Source of the DNA: Ciona intestinalis | Taxonomy: Eukaryota > Chordata > Ascidiacea > Phlebobranchia > Cionidae | Assembly: GCF_000224145.3 (NCBI RefSeq) | Contig: NC_020167.2 | Location: 6,312,601-6,376,600 of the forward strand | Direction: 5' to 3' | DNA length: 64,000 nt | Shown here: positions 49,159-60,660 of the stretch, in pieces | Numbering within the stretch: the first letter of the stretch is position 1 | Layout of the letters: each line of letters opens with the position of its first letter | Notes under the pieces: model-generated | Seen by the model: only the letters and a program-made list of their open reading frames with translations | Told to the model about the DNA's origin: nothing | The model's database searches: none | Program-made: the position numbers and the translations under genes

Positions 49159-50097
49159 TATTTGTGATTTTTCTCGATTACGTATTTCATGGCGTTTGCC
49201 TATAATGGTAAGTTAAACATTGTGACGTAAGAAAGAACAAGGAAAGTGGGTTCGGGAGTTTTGAGAAAATACTCCTGTGACGTCATCGGAAACCCAGCGG
49301 CGTAAGTGTCGTAGTTATTATGACGTAACAACGGCCAGTCTAATCAATCTAGTCATCTGTAATCGCGACTTTAGTAACTTGAGAAGCGAAGTTTAATTTC
49401 GCAACCGAGTGTTGCATCGGGTATGAGTCATATACACGGGTCGCCTACTTTGGTTTGGTCCTATGTTATGATTAACGCTAAAAATATGGCCAACTTTGTC
49501 ACCTAAGCGTATCTTGCAACAAATAATGTGATTAAGAGATAAACATAACGGTTAACTTGTGTTACCTGAATTTTAAAGGATTACTTTAGTATTGGGTAGG
49601 TGGCATATGCTCGTTTGTGTGTTTTTCGGATTTGTTTAGCGTAATGTGGTTAAGGGTTAGGCCTACTGCGCAAACCCCTAACCTAAAGTGACGAATTGTT
49701 TTCAACTTTTCCGAAAATAAATTCAATATCCGAATTTTTTTTAAGAACGGAAGATATATACATATTTTTTTTCTATGTTTACGAAAACAATATTTTCAAT
49801 CCGAGAAAGAAGGGCGCAGAAAATGGGTACAAAAAACGTTTTTTTACCGCTTTAAAATACCTGTTTAATTCCACAAGTAGATTTCCCAACCCAGTATAAA
49901 ACCTATTAAGGAAAAGGAGTCGGAAACGGACTTGTAATGCGTTTTACATTTGAAAACAGAACATTTTTCCGACCCAAAATATCTGTTTTTTGCCTTTACT
50001 GTACGAATAGGAAATTACGTGAAGAGTGTTTCATATTTCCCCCCCGAGTACAATGTACAATGTTGGCTCCCCTGATAAGAAAGGAATGAATGTTTGG

Positions 50098-50313
50098 TTA
50101 TGAACGAACTGATCTGACATTGCTTCGGGCAAAAGATAAAGTTGGCAACGTAAGATCAAACTTCGCCAAAACCTTGCCGCTCCATTCGTTGCGCTTACGT
50201 GTTGCCTGTGTTGTTTTCCCGGCACAGGCCGCTCCTAGGAGCAAGAAAGAAACAAAGAAGAGTGGGAGAGTTAGAGGGACCAATGAAGCGTAAACATTCC
50301 TGCTTTGTCCCAT
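50098..50313 (-). CDS. Possible small secreted peptide precursor (71 residues)
   Basis: ORF from a real ATG with good context (AAAATAAATGG). Residues 8-30 form a hydrophobic core (SLVPLTLPLFFVSFLLLGAA) ending CAG, as a signal peptide would. A basic RKR follows at about residue 38, then a 30-residue basic tail with NEWSGKVLAKFDLTLPTL. This layout resembles a peptide-hormone or defence-peptide precursor. It is compositionally less AT-rich than its flanks. No homologue is recognised and no clear poly(A) signal was seen. A GTAAGC inside the ORF could be a donor, making this only a first exon. The complementary strand is also open (50090-50293), which weakens the case. Confidence 0.28.
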   Translation of the reverse strand: MGQSRNVYASLVPLTLPLFFVSFLLLGAACAGKTTQATRKRNEWSGKVLAKFDLTLPTLSFARSNVRSVRS

Positions 50314-50762
50314 TTATTTTTGCAAAATCACGCACAAAACTCAATTAGTTAAACTGTTTTAAGAACCATACCTTAATTTTAGACAAGCCAATACAAAAAA
50401 ACAAGCGTAATCAAAGGTATTCTTAAAATATGTTTAGTATTTTTTTTAAACAATCTGAAAGCGCGTTTAACAAAACCATTCCCTTTTATAGACTGAACAT
50501 GAAACATAAGCGTTAGCAACATATAAACAGCGATGTGACGTAGGTAACTGCATCACCAGCAATAATATGACGTCAAGTACAACCATAAACGGAGTTATAA
50601 CGGACGTAACAATCATCAAGTTTATGACAAACAAAGGGCTCATTTGGAAACAATGAACCAATCTAGAATTTCAACCGAATAAGTCTTTGTTCACAAAACT
50701 TCAAAGAGAGCGCGACAAAAGGTTTCAAAGCAGTAACCTTCAAATGGATGATTAATAAAGTT

Positions 50763-53001
50763 CTTTATTAAGCTCAAAGCAAAAAAAGAAATGAAATAAA
50801 ACACACAATGACATGTACAGCATGCTGGTAATAGGATTTACAAAATAACTACCAAGTGAGTGAGTATAAACCCAGAGTGATTACAAACCAACCTAGTAAT
50901 TAAATGAAGGTAATTACAGCATGGCTGACGAACTGACGCCGTCTAGAAACGAAATGTCAATTATTTTACTCGAAAATTGCTTAATTTTATCAACGAAAAG
51001 TTGTAAATATAAAGTACATCCCACATATTACGATTCCAAACTTTTTTAAATTCTGCTTTTGGTTTCAAATTAATTTGTTGCTGTTTTTGGCATTTTGAAA
51101 TTAAAGTTTTTTATTATCTGCTGTTAAAAGATGAGTGGGCATTACTAGTCATCAGTCAGCATAATAATAAAGCTTTCCTTACGCCCATAAAAGGGGTTGT
51201 GGTTAGATTGTTAAAATAAAACATTAAACCTGTAAGTTTAGAATGAGAATTGCCATGCGTCATACTTAAGTAAATACTAAGTGGTTTTAAAGTAAACCAT
51301 CAGTGTTTTATTGGTTAACGTAACCTAAAGTGGGGAGGTTTAAATATAAGCAAATTCAGCTACATAAGATGCCTTGTTACACAATTGGTGTGTTGATTTC
51401 ATGCGTATATTATTTGCCCTTTTGCAGAAATCTTTTAGCCTCTTGAATTACTAATGTCAGTCGTATTTTTGTCAAACATCTGCTAAAGAAAATGCCAACC
51501 AGATGTTACAGCGATTATTATTGAACAATGTTATGTCTGATGCAGGCTCAAGCTAAGATGTAATTACATAAAGCAAATGGCAAGACTCGCCAAGGCATAT
51601 AAATCAATAACTCAATATATGGGTTCAATATGGTTGAACACTCGGTTTTATCAGACTTTACTAAATACATTGTTAGCCTGAGGTACAACACACTGAGGCA
51701 AGCACGGAACTACATTTTTGTGGTTCTGTTAAGCTGATAGCTCTTTGTGGATGGGATTACAGATTACACTTATTTATTTTACATACAAGACCATGTCACT
51801 TGAAGTTTTAGCTATAGATATAACTCTACAATCCACATACATACCAAACCAGCTTAAGGGCATGTGCTGATAGTTGAAGCAATTTACTTGCCCCTTTTTA
51901 ACCTAACTTTCCATTATACACCTCACAACTGTAACTCAATTATGGGTACGAAATTAAAACATGGAGATTACTGTAAAAAATGTATTACTTTGTACAATAC
52001 GTGTTCAGTTTGATAACGACATTACGTGAGCTTGCTAAAGCACCAAAACCATGCTGCGATTTGTACCTGATACATTTGTAACAGATAAAAGCAAAAAGCT
52101 TAATAATTAATGATATATTTTTGAGGGTTACTTAGTGTAGGAATGCACTTGGAGTATTTTGTACAAGGAGCGTAATGTTCGCTATGTCCACCAACTGTAT
52201 GTTATAACTTTACATACAATGATGATTAAATACATGTTCCATGGCCAGTGTTTTCATCACCATTTAAAATGTTTAGATTTTGCGGTAAATTTCGAATAAA
52301 GGAAACACTGGCCATGAAATCTAAGGAGAAAACATCTTGATTCTAATCCCACAAACAAAAATCAAAACAACAAAAATGATAAAACGCAACTAGAAAGAGC
52401 TTCACTTACATAAGAAGGGCCTTGCAACAATTATCATGTGCTGATTGAAAACATTCAATAAAAATCTGGGAAATCTTTAAAAATACATTTCCTATGCTTT
52501 AACATTGTTAAAAATTATGGTTTTTAAATTATCTGTGTTTAAAATGTAAAAATACTAGCACCGAGTGTATAAGGAGATCAGCAACTGTTTAACAGCCTCA
52601 GCAACTTTGAAATGTTTGCACCATTTAACAACAATGGACATTATGAGCAAATAATGCTACGTCAAAATGTGGTTAGGACCTTGAGATATGAAAATTTGTG
52701 AACTTAAGTGACGCACCGAGTTTTAGACTGGAAAACTGTACAAAACCACACAAAAAATGTTGTAGGACACAAGTAATAATAATAATAAAGTTCCAGATGG
52801 CAATAAAAATCAGAGCAATAGCTCATTTTCTCCCAACTCTTACCATACAGAACAAGCAATGTACCCTAATGTAGAGGGTGGTGTCAAACTGGCTGTCTAT
52901 CCACTACATATGTGCTGATAATACAGGTAGATAGTTGAATGTGAAGAGCAGATATTATTTACATGGATAACTTGGCACGCATCATTCGCTCTATAGTTCG
53001 A
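50763..53001 (-). other. Probable syndecan 3' UTR
   Basis: About 2.2 kb downstream of the syndecan stop with no coding potential on either strand. A minus-strand AATAAA at 50763-50768 could be the poly(A) signal. The length is an inference. It contains a long-stem inverted repeat at 52241-52315. Confidence 0.45.
52241..52315. repeat. Perfect inverted repeat in the syndecan 3' UTR
   Basis: ATGGCCAGTGTTT at 52241-52253 is the exact reverse complement of AAACACTGGCCAT at 52303-52315, a 13-bp stem with a loop of about 49 bases. In the minus-strand transcript it would fold as a hairpin. It does not match the MITE families elsewhere. Confidence 0.8.
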
Positions 53002-56000
53002 CTAGGCGTAGTATTCCTGCCCCTGTGAGTACTGGTAAGCAGAAGGTGATGCGGGTTTCTTTTGTTCATCGAGAGCATAACTTCCTTCATCTTTCTTTCG
53101 CATGCGGTATGCAAGAAGCATGATAACGCACACGGCAAACAGGAGACCCACGCACCCGCCGATAATAAGCGCTGAAAATATGAGATCGATTGGAAACTAA
53201 TACTTCAACTTTTAGAGTTAAGTTGCCGCAATGTTTTGATTTTTGACACTAAGAAGATTAATTTAACGCTCGAGTTATGAAAGCAGCTGTATTTAGGAGA
53301 AATAGGATAAATGAATGAAGAAATCCTTAGCACAATGCCACAAACTGATGTATTTAGATTTTAAAATTGGGAGAAACTTTAAACAGGGAGTGGCCTATAC
53401 CTTATTACAGAGTCATAAATATGAAACAGGTTAATTAAAAAGACATAATTTACTGACAGGTATGTTAAACCTATAAAAACAATCAAGCTTTACAAAAGAT
53501 ATACCTAAAACTAAACCAAGAACTTTATTACAGTGGACAAACTAGAGTTGCATGAAATATTGAAAGATACATGAAAATATAAGTCATTATTACACCAGAC
53601 ATGGGTCTTGTTCTTTGTAGACAAGTGGCGGACAATTTACAAAGTTTTCAACACCTTACACTACTAAGTAGACATGGAGAAAGGAACAACAAGTAAAGTA
53701 ATAGATCAGACCCTTTGTGATGAAATTTACACAAAACACAGTGTGTACTGCTTAGCAAGAAAAATGAGGTTACACAGTGTAACTTGATACCTGCGTGGGT
53801 TTGTTTGGAAGTGTAAGAGAAAGGGACCACCTCATAGACAAAGCTACATCTTATACGGATATATAATTACAACTGTAAATAGACATAAATAGGGATGTGG
53901 CTTTAAAGCAATCACAAGACATGTGGTTTCTGGACTAGAAGCAAACATTCAAGGACCAAGGCATGTTTGTAAAGAGATTATAAACTAATAAATTATCCAT
54001 TATTTGTAGCCCATTACAACATCATAGAAAGCCATGGTTACAAATTACAATAGCAAGTTGGGAGATTGAATATTATAACATTAGTATATGTTATATACAT
54101 GACCAACTGGACTACTATATAATTGTTATTCATTCACATTTAAACAAAAAATAAACATCAGAAAACGAAAGTAAAAAACTTGTGTATAACTATTTATAAT
54201 CAACAAAAATACTAACACAATGTAGCAAAAATTGAGTTACCAGATAAAAATAGAGGGTATGTTAATGTTATACAAGTGGTATTAAGATAGTTGTACTGAC
54301 ATTTATGATACCACAACAAGAATTCAACTGCAGATAAAACAAGGACTTTGTCCTTACCGTACACATGCTGATGTACTTGGATATGAACTTTAGGGACTCA
54401 ACTCTCAAGCATTTCAAATAAACATTTTGACAGGGCCAATGGCCATAATTGCAAAATTTTTTTTTTAGCCAATCAGATTTTTACATAAAAACAAAGTTAA
54501 AGGTTAAAAAAAATGGCCCAATGACAATAATTATATCCAATTTAATAGGTTATCTATTTTATGTGTGAAACTGTTTAGCGCACAGGCAATTTAAGCTAGA
54601 GTTTGCTTGTAACTCTAGATTTAAAAGTTTCATTAGTAAAACAATATGGCGAGACCAGTCTCAACAAACAGAAACCCTATCTACAAGAGTTGCTTACATG
54701 CTAACCACAAACCATAAACAGGATACCAGAAGTCAAGTGCCTAATCTACATTACACAATACAGGGTGGCTGTGCGTGTATTCATAGAGTTAAATAGGTTT
54801 ACCATAAAAACAAGGTAAAAATAAACTATTCCTAAAGACAGTATCACATGAGCACCTAACATTTTAAAATGCAGGGTAGGCAAGTATAGTTAGACGCACA
54901 TTCCTACAGAACAATTTAAAAATTAATACAAAGCAGAAATTCTCAGAGCTGGCGCCTATGCACTGTTATACCACTATATGATTTTTTCTTAAAATAACAG
55001 GCTGTAATTTTACGCCTAAATATAGCTTTTACACCTAAACATAGCTTTTAGTTTCCCATGTTTAATATCAGTGTAATTTTAACAGTCTAACTATGGAATT
55101 TGTTAAAAATTCAAAAAAAGTGAGGCACATGTCTCAATAAACAGCCCACCTAGCAACTAACCTGCCATTAACTGACTGCTTTGAGCAAATGAAACCGTCT
55201 TTTTTGGATCACTTGGCTTTTCAGATAGAACTTCCCCATCTTCATTGTCTTTAACCTCTACATTATCTCCATCACCCATCTCACTTGGTTCAACCTGGGA
55301 ATATAATCATGATAGTTTATTAATGTCAAAATATTGCTATGTTTTTTTCATAAATTAGAATTAAAAAAATTCAAACTAAAAATTTAAAATTGTGTTATTT
55401 TTTTTAAAGTGACATACCAATGTTTTACAAAAACATTTTTTTTAATGTTTTAGTTTAAACTTCTGTGTTGTTTATTAAAGAGCAAAATAATAATGTTTAT
55501 TAGCAGAAGTTTACAGGAGATCTTTGGTGATAAAGTTTAACTTTCATGATCACTACATTATTTTTAAAACTTTTTCATGACATTGGCTGGCCATGAACTT
55601 TTTAGGGTAGAACTGGTTGAACTTTTAATCGTATTGGATGACCAAAACCTTGGCTGCTTGCCTGTTATACCCAAGAAAAAAAAACTCAGGACATTATGAC
55701 TCACAATGGGAACAGTTAGTTAACTGTGATGTGACAAAACTGGACAGCCCTCAGCAAATATTGATTATTTATTGATTATTAAGGATTTAGCTTAATTGTT
55801 CAAGACCTATTAGTATTGGGACGTCATAAATTAAATTGAAAATATAAGACATATATATATATAACTCAGTTCCTCAGACATATGTTGTATTTTATTTTAA
55901 TAATAAAAACTAATTATATTTTTCATTTACATCTAATCAGCTGCCAGAGCGTCACATTATAGAAATTTTGATCAATTCTTGTATACATATATTCAATTTA

Positions 56001-59000
56001 ATTCGTATAAGCTATTGATTACTATTAGTGGTAGACTGGTAGAATGAGATTAGGAAACATGATTAAACTCATCAGTATTTTATTATTTAAAATATGCTTA
56101 AATAACTAATCAAATTCATTAAAAAAAACTATATAATATATAGTTGCAAAATAAACTTACATCGAACTTTGATTTGACAGGAACTTCTCCAATCTCCTCC
56201 TTGTCTTTATGACCAGAAAGTGGAGGGGTGGACTCAAGGATTACTTCAGGTTCCTCCTGTTAAATATGAGGGCTGGTAAATTATAGCGATATCTGGTAAA
56301 AATACATAACTAAGTATATAAGGTTACTGCGAGTTATTTAAAGTGTGTGGAATTTATAAAACCTGTACAGTCCTATACAGGTAAAAATGTATTAATGTAT
56401 TATTGTATCACTATCACAGAATATAAGTTCAATATTGGTAATTTAAAATTTGTGGGATTTACAAACTAAAATATGTGTAAAATAAATGGGATATGTTTTG
56501 GTTGTCTTTTCTTGTCTCATTTGGTAATGTATTATAATGATAGTATACATACAAAAATAATATACACAACATGTAGCAGGGAAACTTAAACATGTATGCT
56601 TACATCCCAAGTTTCCTTTTCAAGTGAAGGTGGTGTATCTCTTACTATCGTTGTTGTTACTTCATTCATTCCTAAATAACAGAAGGTTGGTAATCACCTA
56701 TAATACACAGCAGTGAGCTCTAAGACGACCCCAGACATGCAGCCAAACCACACACCATGCATTATTCAAAAGTTGAAACTTAAATGGAGATCAAGTCCCT
56801 GTTATTTTCTTTAAAACAATACTAAGAGAGTAATAGGAATAAAAGAAGAGCAAACGATATATCGACATTATGTGTCTTGAGAATGACACATCGTGAATCA
56901 CAGGAAACAACAAATTGAAATAAGGGAGTTTATAAAATAAAGTTTCATGGATATTTAAAGTGGAAGGGCTAAATTTTGTCCTTTTGGTGAAGTATTTAGA
57001 ATAATGGGGTAGATGCATTATTGTAGTTATATAACAGTATTGTATAAAATAATGAGTAACCTAATGAGATACAACTTTCTCAATCAAAATTATTAAAAAA
57101 TAGCATCTGACATTATTTTCGCTGTGCTAAAAGTCTCTAATACAATGAACATTTGGAGAATACTTTGAAATATGCGCCAGACACAATAGAAAAGCTTGAG
57201 CCCACTAATATTTTATCTTTACATTTCTCTCATGAAATATTCACAACATTATACCACAATATCAAACATGGCAGAACAGGCATACCACTGCCATATCCCA
57301 AGTGTATTATAAACTATGTATGGCTTGTTTATATATAGATAAGATGATACTTGATAGTGGGCCAGGAGGTAATTAAGGTGACCATTGCCTTGTTGTTTAT
57401 TATTCAATTTTTTTTCCCATGCAGAATATAAACTTTAATATACTAATGTTTTTTTGTTCTATACTTTAGGATTTTATCATAGTATGTCACAGTAAAACTG
57501 AACATAAAAAAACATTAAAATATGTTTGTATATTTCTTACAAAGCTGCCAGTTCTCAGTTCTCTATATTTATCAAACTATTCCTGGCGGCAAAGCCAGCA
57601 GACCAATTCTCTTTAATGTGACAAAAAGGGGATGAATATTATATAACAGTACAAACAACAAACCATGATTATTGTCAATTTTATGACATTACAATGTTGT
57701 TTATATATGTGGAAAACAAACACAACTTTTATTTCGTTTTCAACCAATCTACTTTTTTAATACAAGTCATTTTGTAATACAAACAGGACTAAAAACAAAG
57801 CTAATTTTCACACTAAATGATGAGAATTGAGCTTTAAAAGACAGACCTCATGCATGAATGGGTGTGAAAACAGAAAGTAACCTGTTGTAGGTGTAGCAAG
57901 AGTGGAAAAGTTTAAATTTTTATTCAAGGAGTGAACAAGAAAGAGTTCATCATCATATGAAGGTAAATCCATGTGACCTTTGTACGGACCAAGTAATTAA
58001 GTAATGAGGGTCAACTTAATTAGCGCTGAGTTATACTTCTTGAGGTAAGAAGTTTAATTAAAATCATAAATCAGATTTAGCAAAGTCACTAAACTGCCAA
58101 AGCACATGAGAAGGTATATGGTATGTTGTTTTCGTAAATACAATTTTAAAACCAATAAACTGTCAATTAAAGGGGGAGTTCCAACCCTCCAAACTCCCTT
58201 ATTTGCGTCAGTACAAATCTGAGAACATTCTGTTTCTTCTACTACCAGTAGCATAATGTAAGTAATCTCTCAACGCCTCATCTGGTATGAAAAATGCAGT
58301 GTATTTCAAGAAGTCTTGCTAAATGGCGGATAAGATGTTGAAAAGACATCACGTTTTTCATACCAGATGATTCATTGAAAAATTATTTATTTTAGAATAT
58401 CCTGCTAACCTGATGTAGAACCTTCCATCATGTCAATCATATCTTCATCATCAGTAATGATCGTATCCACTGTGGTTTCACCCGATCCTTCAAACTCTTT
58501 GTTATTATCGGAGTATTGGCCATTTACCTAAAAACAGGAAAAATGTTTATAAATATATTAGTTATTTAGTTATATTTTTCACATATAAAAATGCACATAG
58601 GAAAAAGATATTAAATATTGCAATGTTTTTCCAAGCATAAATATTTTTAAAAAATTGGCATTAAATTATATTGTTGTATTAAACACGAGTACAATAGGTT
58701 TTATAGGTGCTTTTTTGTGGTATTCTTATTTTAGGAAAAACCCACAAAAACCTCAGCTTTAGAAATTGTAAAATGGGGTTCGTAATTAAAATCCATGAGA
58801 TACATAACAGTCAGATGTGCACTAACAATCAGTGGAAGTAATACTACCAACAATTTCCTGTTGTTGGCCATTGATGGTTTTTGAGTAGCAGGTATCACAC
58901 AGACTATTCATGTGAAAGTGAACGTAAACATGTTGTTGAAAGAAAAATGGTAATTAATAACAGAGACTAGCCAATATCCTTTACATAATTAGCCATTTTA

Positions 59001-59607
59001 GGTAGGCTTACACTGTGTAAGCAGGTTTTACACTGACAAATCAAGAATCATATTGTGAAAGTAAAATAAAAAAGTACAGTATAGCCCACTATATATAATT
59101 AGCTCCAATGGTATTTTTTACACTGTTTACTAAAATATTTGTAACAGTTTGAAAGCAAGAAGCAATAAGACCAAACAGTATTTACAAAGTGTTTGGCTAA
59201 ATTCAATAAAGGAAAATCTGTAATGACAATGAGATAAGTTCCTGATTGCACCATGCTGCATTTACAAGGTATTTCACCATGTAAGCACAAACATAATAAA
59301 AACACAATCATAAAACAATCATAAAACTTGGCTTACATAAAGATACAGGAACAGAAACAATATTCATATTGCACAATTTATAAATAAAAAAACTTCTTGA
59401 ATTTTTTTTTTTGGGGGGGGGGAATACACTGCTATTTATTAATAAAATTAAACTAATTTTATAAAACAAAAGAGTTGGCAAGGTTATCACAATTAGTAAA
59501 ATACCAATAATAATGTGAAACAGAGAATTTAAAAACCAAAAGTCAGCACATCATCTTACTTGAAATAAATGGACCAACAAAAGAACAATTCCAATTTTCT
59601 TCAGCAT
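53002..59607 (-). CDS. SDC: Syndecan (heparan sulfate proteoglycan)
   Basis: Single-pass cell-surface proteoglycan core. Exons 59607-59560, 58527-58410, 56671-56604, 56256-56161, 55294-55162, 53171-53002, in continuous phase, 210 residues. The signal peptide is MLKKIGIVLLLVHLFQ, which fills exon 1. The acidic ectodomain has a glycosaminoglycan attachment site in EFEGSGETT, with a second weaker candidate in MMEGSTS. The transmembrane segment is ALIIGGCVGLLFAVCVIMLL with the family's small-residue pattern. The C1 region RMRKKDEGSYALDE matches vertebrate syndecans closely; the variable region is short, and the end is EYYA where vertebrates have EFYA (PDZ ligand). One gene is expected in tunicates, against four in mammals. 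The last exon encodes the membrane and cytoplasmic parts together. Confidence 0.96.
58278..58370. mobile_element. MITE family 2 in a syndecan intron
   Basis: A 93-bp hairpin: TCATCTGGTATGAAAAA at left and TTTTTCATACCAGATGA at right are exact reverse complements, a 17-bp terminal repeat. No ORF. Confidence 0.85.
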
Positions 59608-60660
59608 TTTTTTGCTTTTCACAAATTATTAATAAATCCAACAAATATATTTCCTTCTTCACCCTTCTCAAATTTTCACGTCAACTTTTTAAAACTTTGT
59701 AAACTCAATCCACGAGGCACAACTTTACAATATCGTTCGTTAATCAATGTCTGGAAAGAGATCAATTTTACATAAATATAATAGAATATATAAGCTTGAT
59801 CCTGTAAATCTCTCACAAACAAATACTGGCCTAAAAAAAATGATCGAAATATATCAACTTCAATAAAGTAGTTATAACTCAAAATCCTATACATCATGGG
59901 TATAAATAATCCTGTACGTCTTCAACACGCTCGCTTTATTTAAACCAGATCAGTATAACTGCATACTAAGCAGAAACAAAAGAAAAACTAAACAACGTAA
60001 AACATGTTTACTCTTCTAAAAAGTTTACCAAGTTCATTTAGCTTGGGAGAAAGTAAATTATCTTTATTAAAGAAAACTAACCTTTAAAAATAACTAAACC
60101 GAATTCTTACACTTTCTACTACCACCTGCTCGACGTATAAGACCGATAAAATGTATATTTCGTTATATTTATAAGAATGAAAGACCAACAAATCCACCGA
60201 AAAATTTCCGAAAACAAGAAAATCTTCGCAGTTCACCTAACATCACGTGATATTTTAGTCTACAAACAGACTGAGGGAACTTTGGGACAGCACACTACTG
60301 ACTTCTGGCGGTTATAGGTTTTAGGAGGAATATCCATTCTGGTACAGACGTTCGAGCTGTTTAAAGACAATGTTATAAATATTTTATATGCAAAACAACA
60401 ACGACTGTATACTGAAAACTGTCAACAATTAATACAGAAATCCCTTGAGGAGATTTGACATAACAAAAAAGGCTCACAGTGTGTTAAGAAAAAGAAAAGG
60501 TCAATTTCACTTCTTCAGACCAAAGAAAGCTGTCTGTTCACAATTACATTGAAATATATTTCCCGACTGCGGGCGATGTTCTTTCAGAACAGGAAAATCG
60601 CTTGTTTACAAAGAAACATCTATTGTTGTTAAACAATAGAACAATTAAGACAGCGGGCGA
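59608..60660. promoter_or_regulatory. Syndecan 5' region and Ras-like gene 3' flank
   Basis: About 1 kb between the syndecan ATG and the Ras-like stop, both minus strand. No coding exon was seen. A CACGTGAT E-box-like word lies near 60246 in a less AT-rich stretch that may hold the syndecan promoter. The assignment is positional only. Confidence 0.35.

Larger units (their letters stand above)
48268..50097. other. Intergenic region with two MITE copies
   Basis: Convergent space between the 28806 gene and the minus-strand genes. It contains MITE copies at 48327-48537 and 48967-49158, and CRE-like TGACGTCA words near 48767 and 49270. No coding exon was recognised. Confidence 0.6.
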
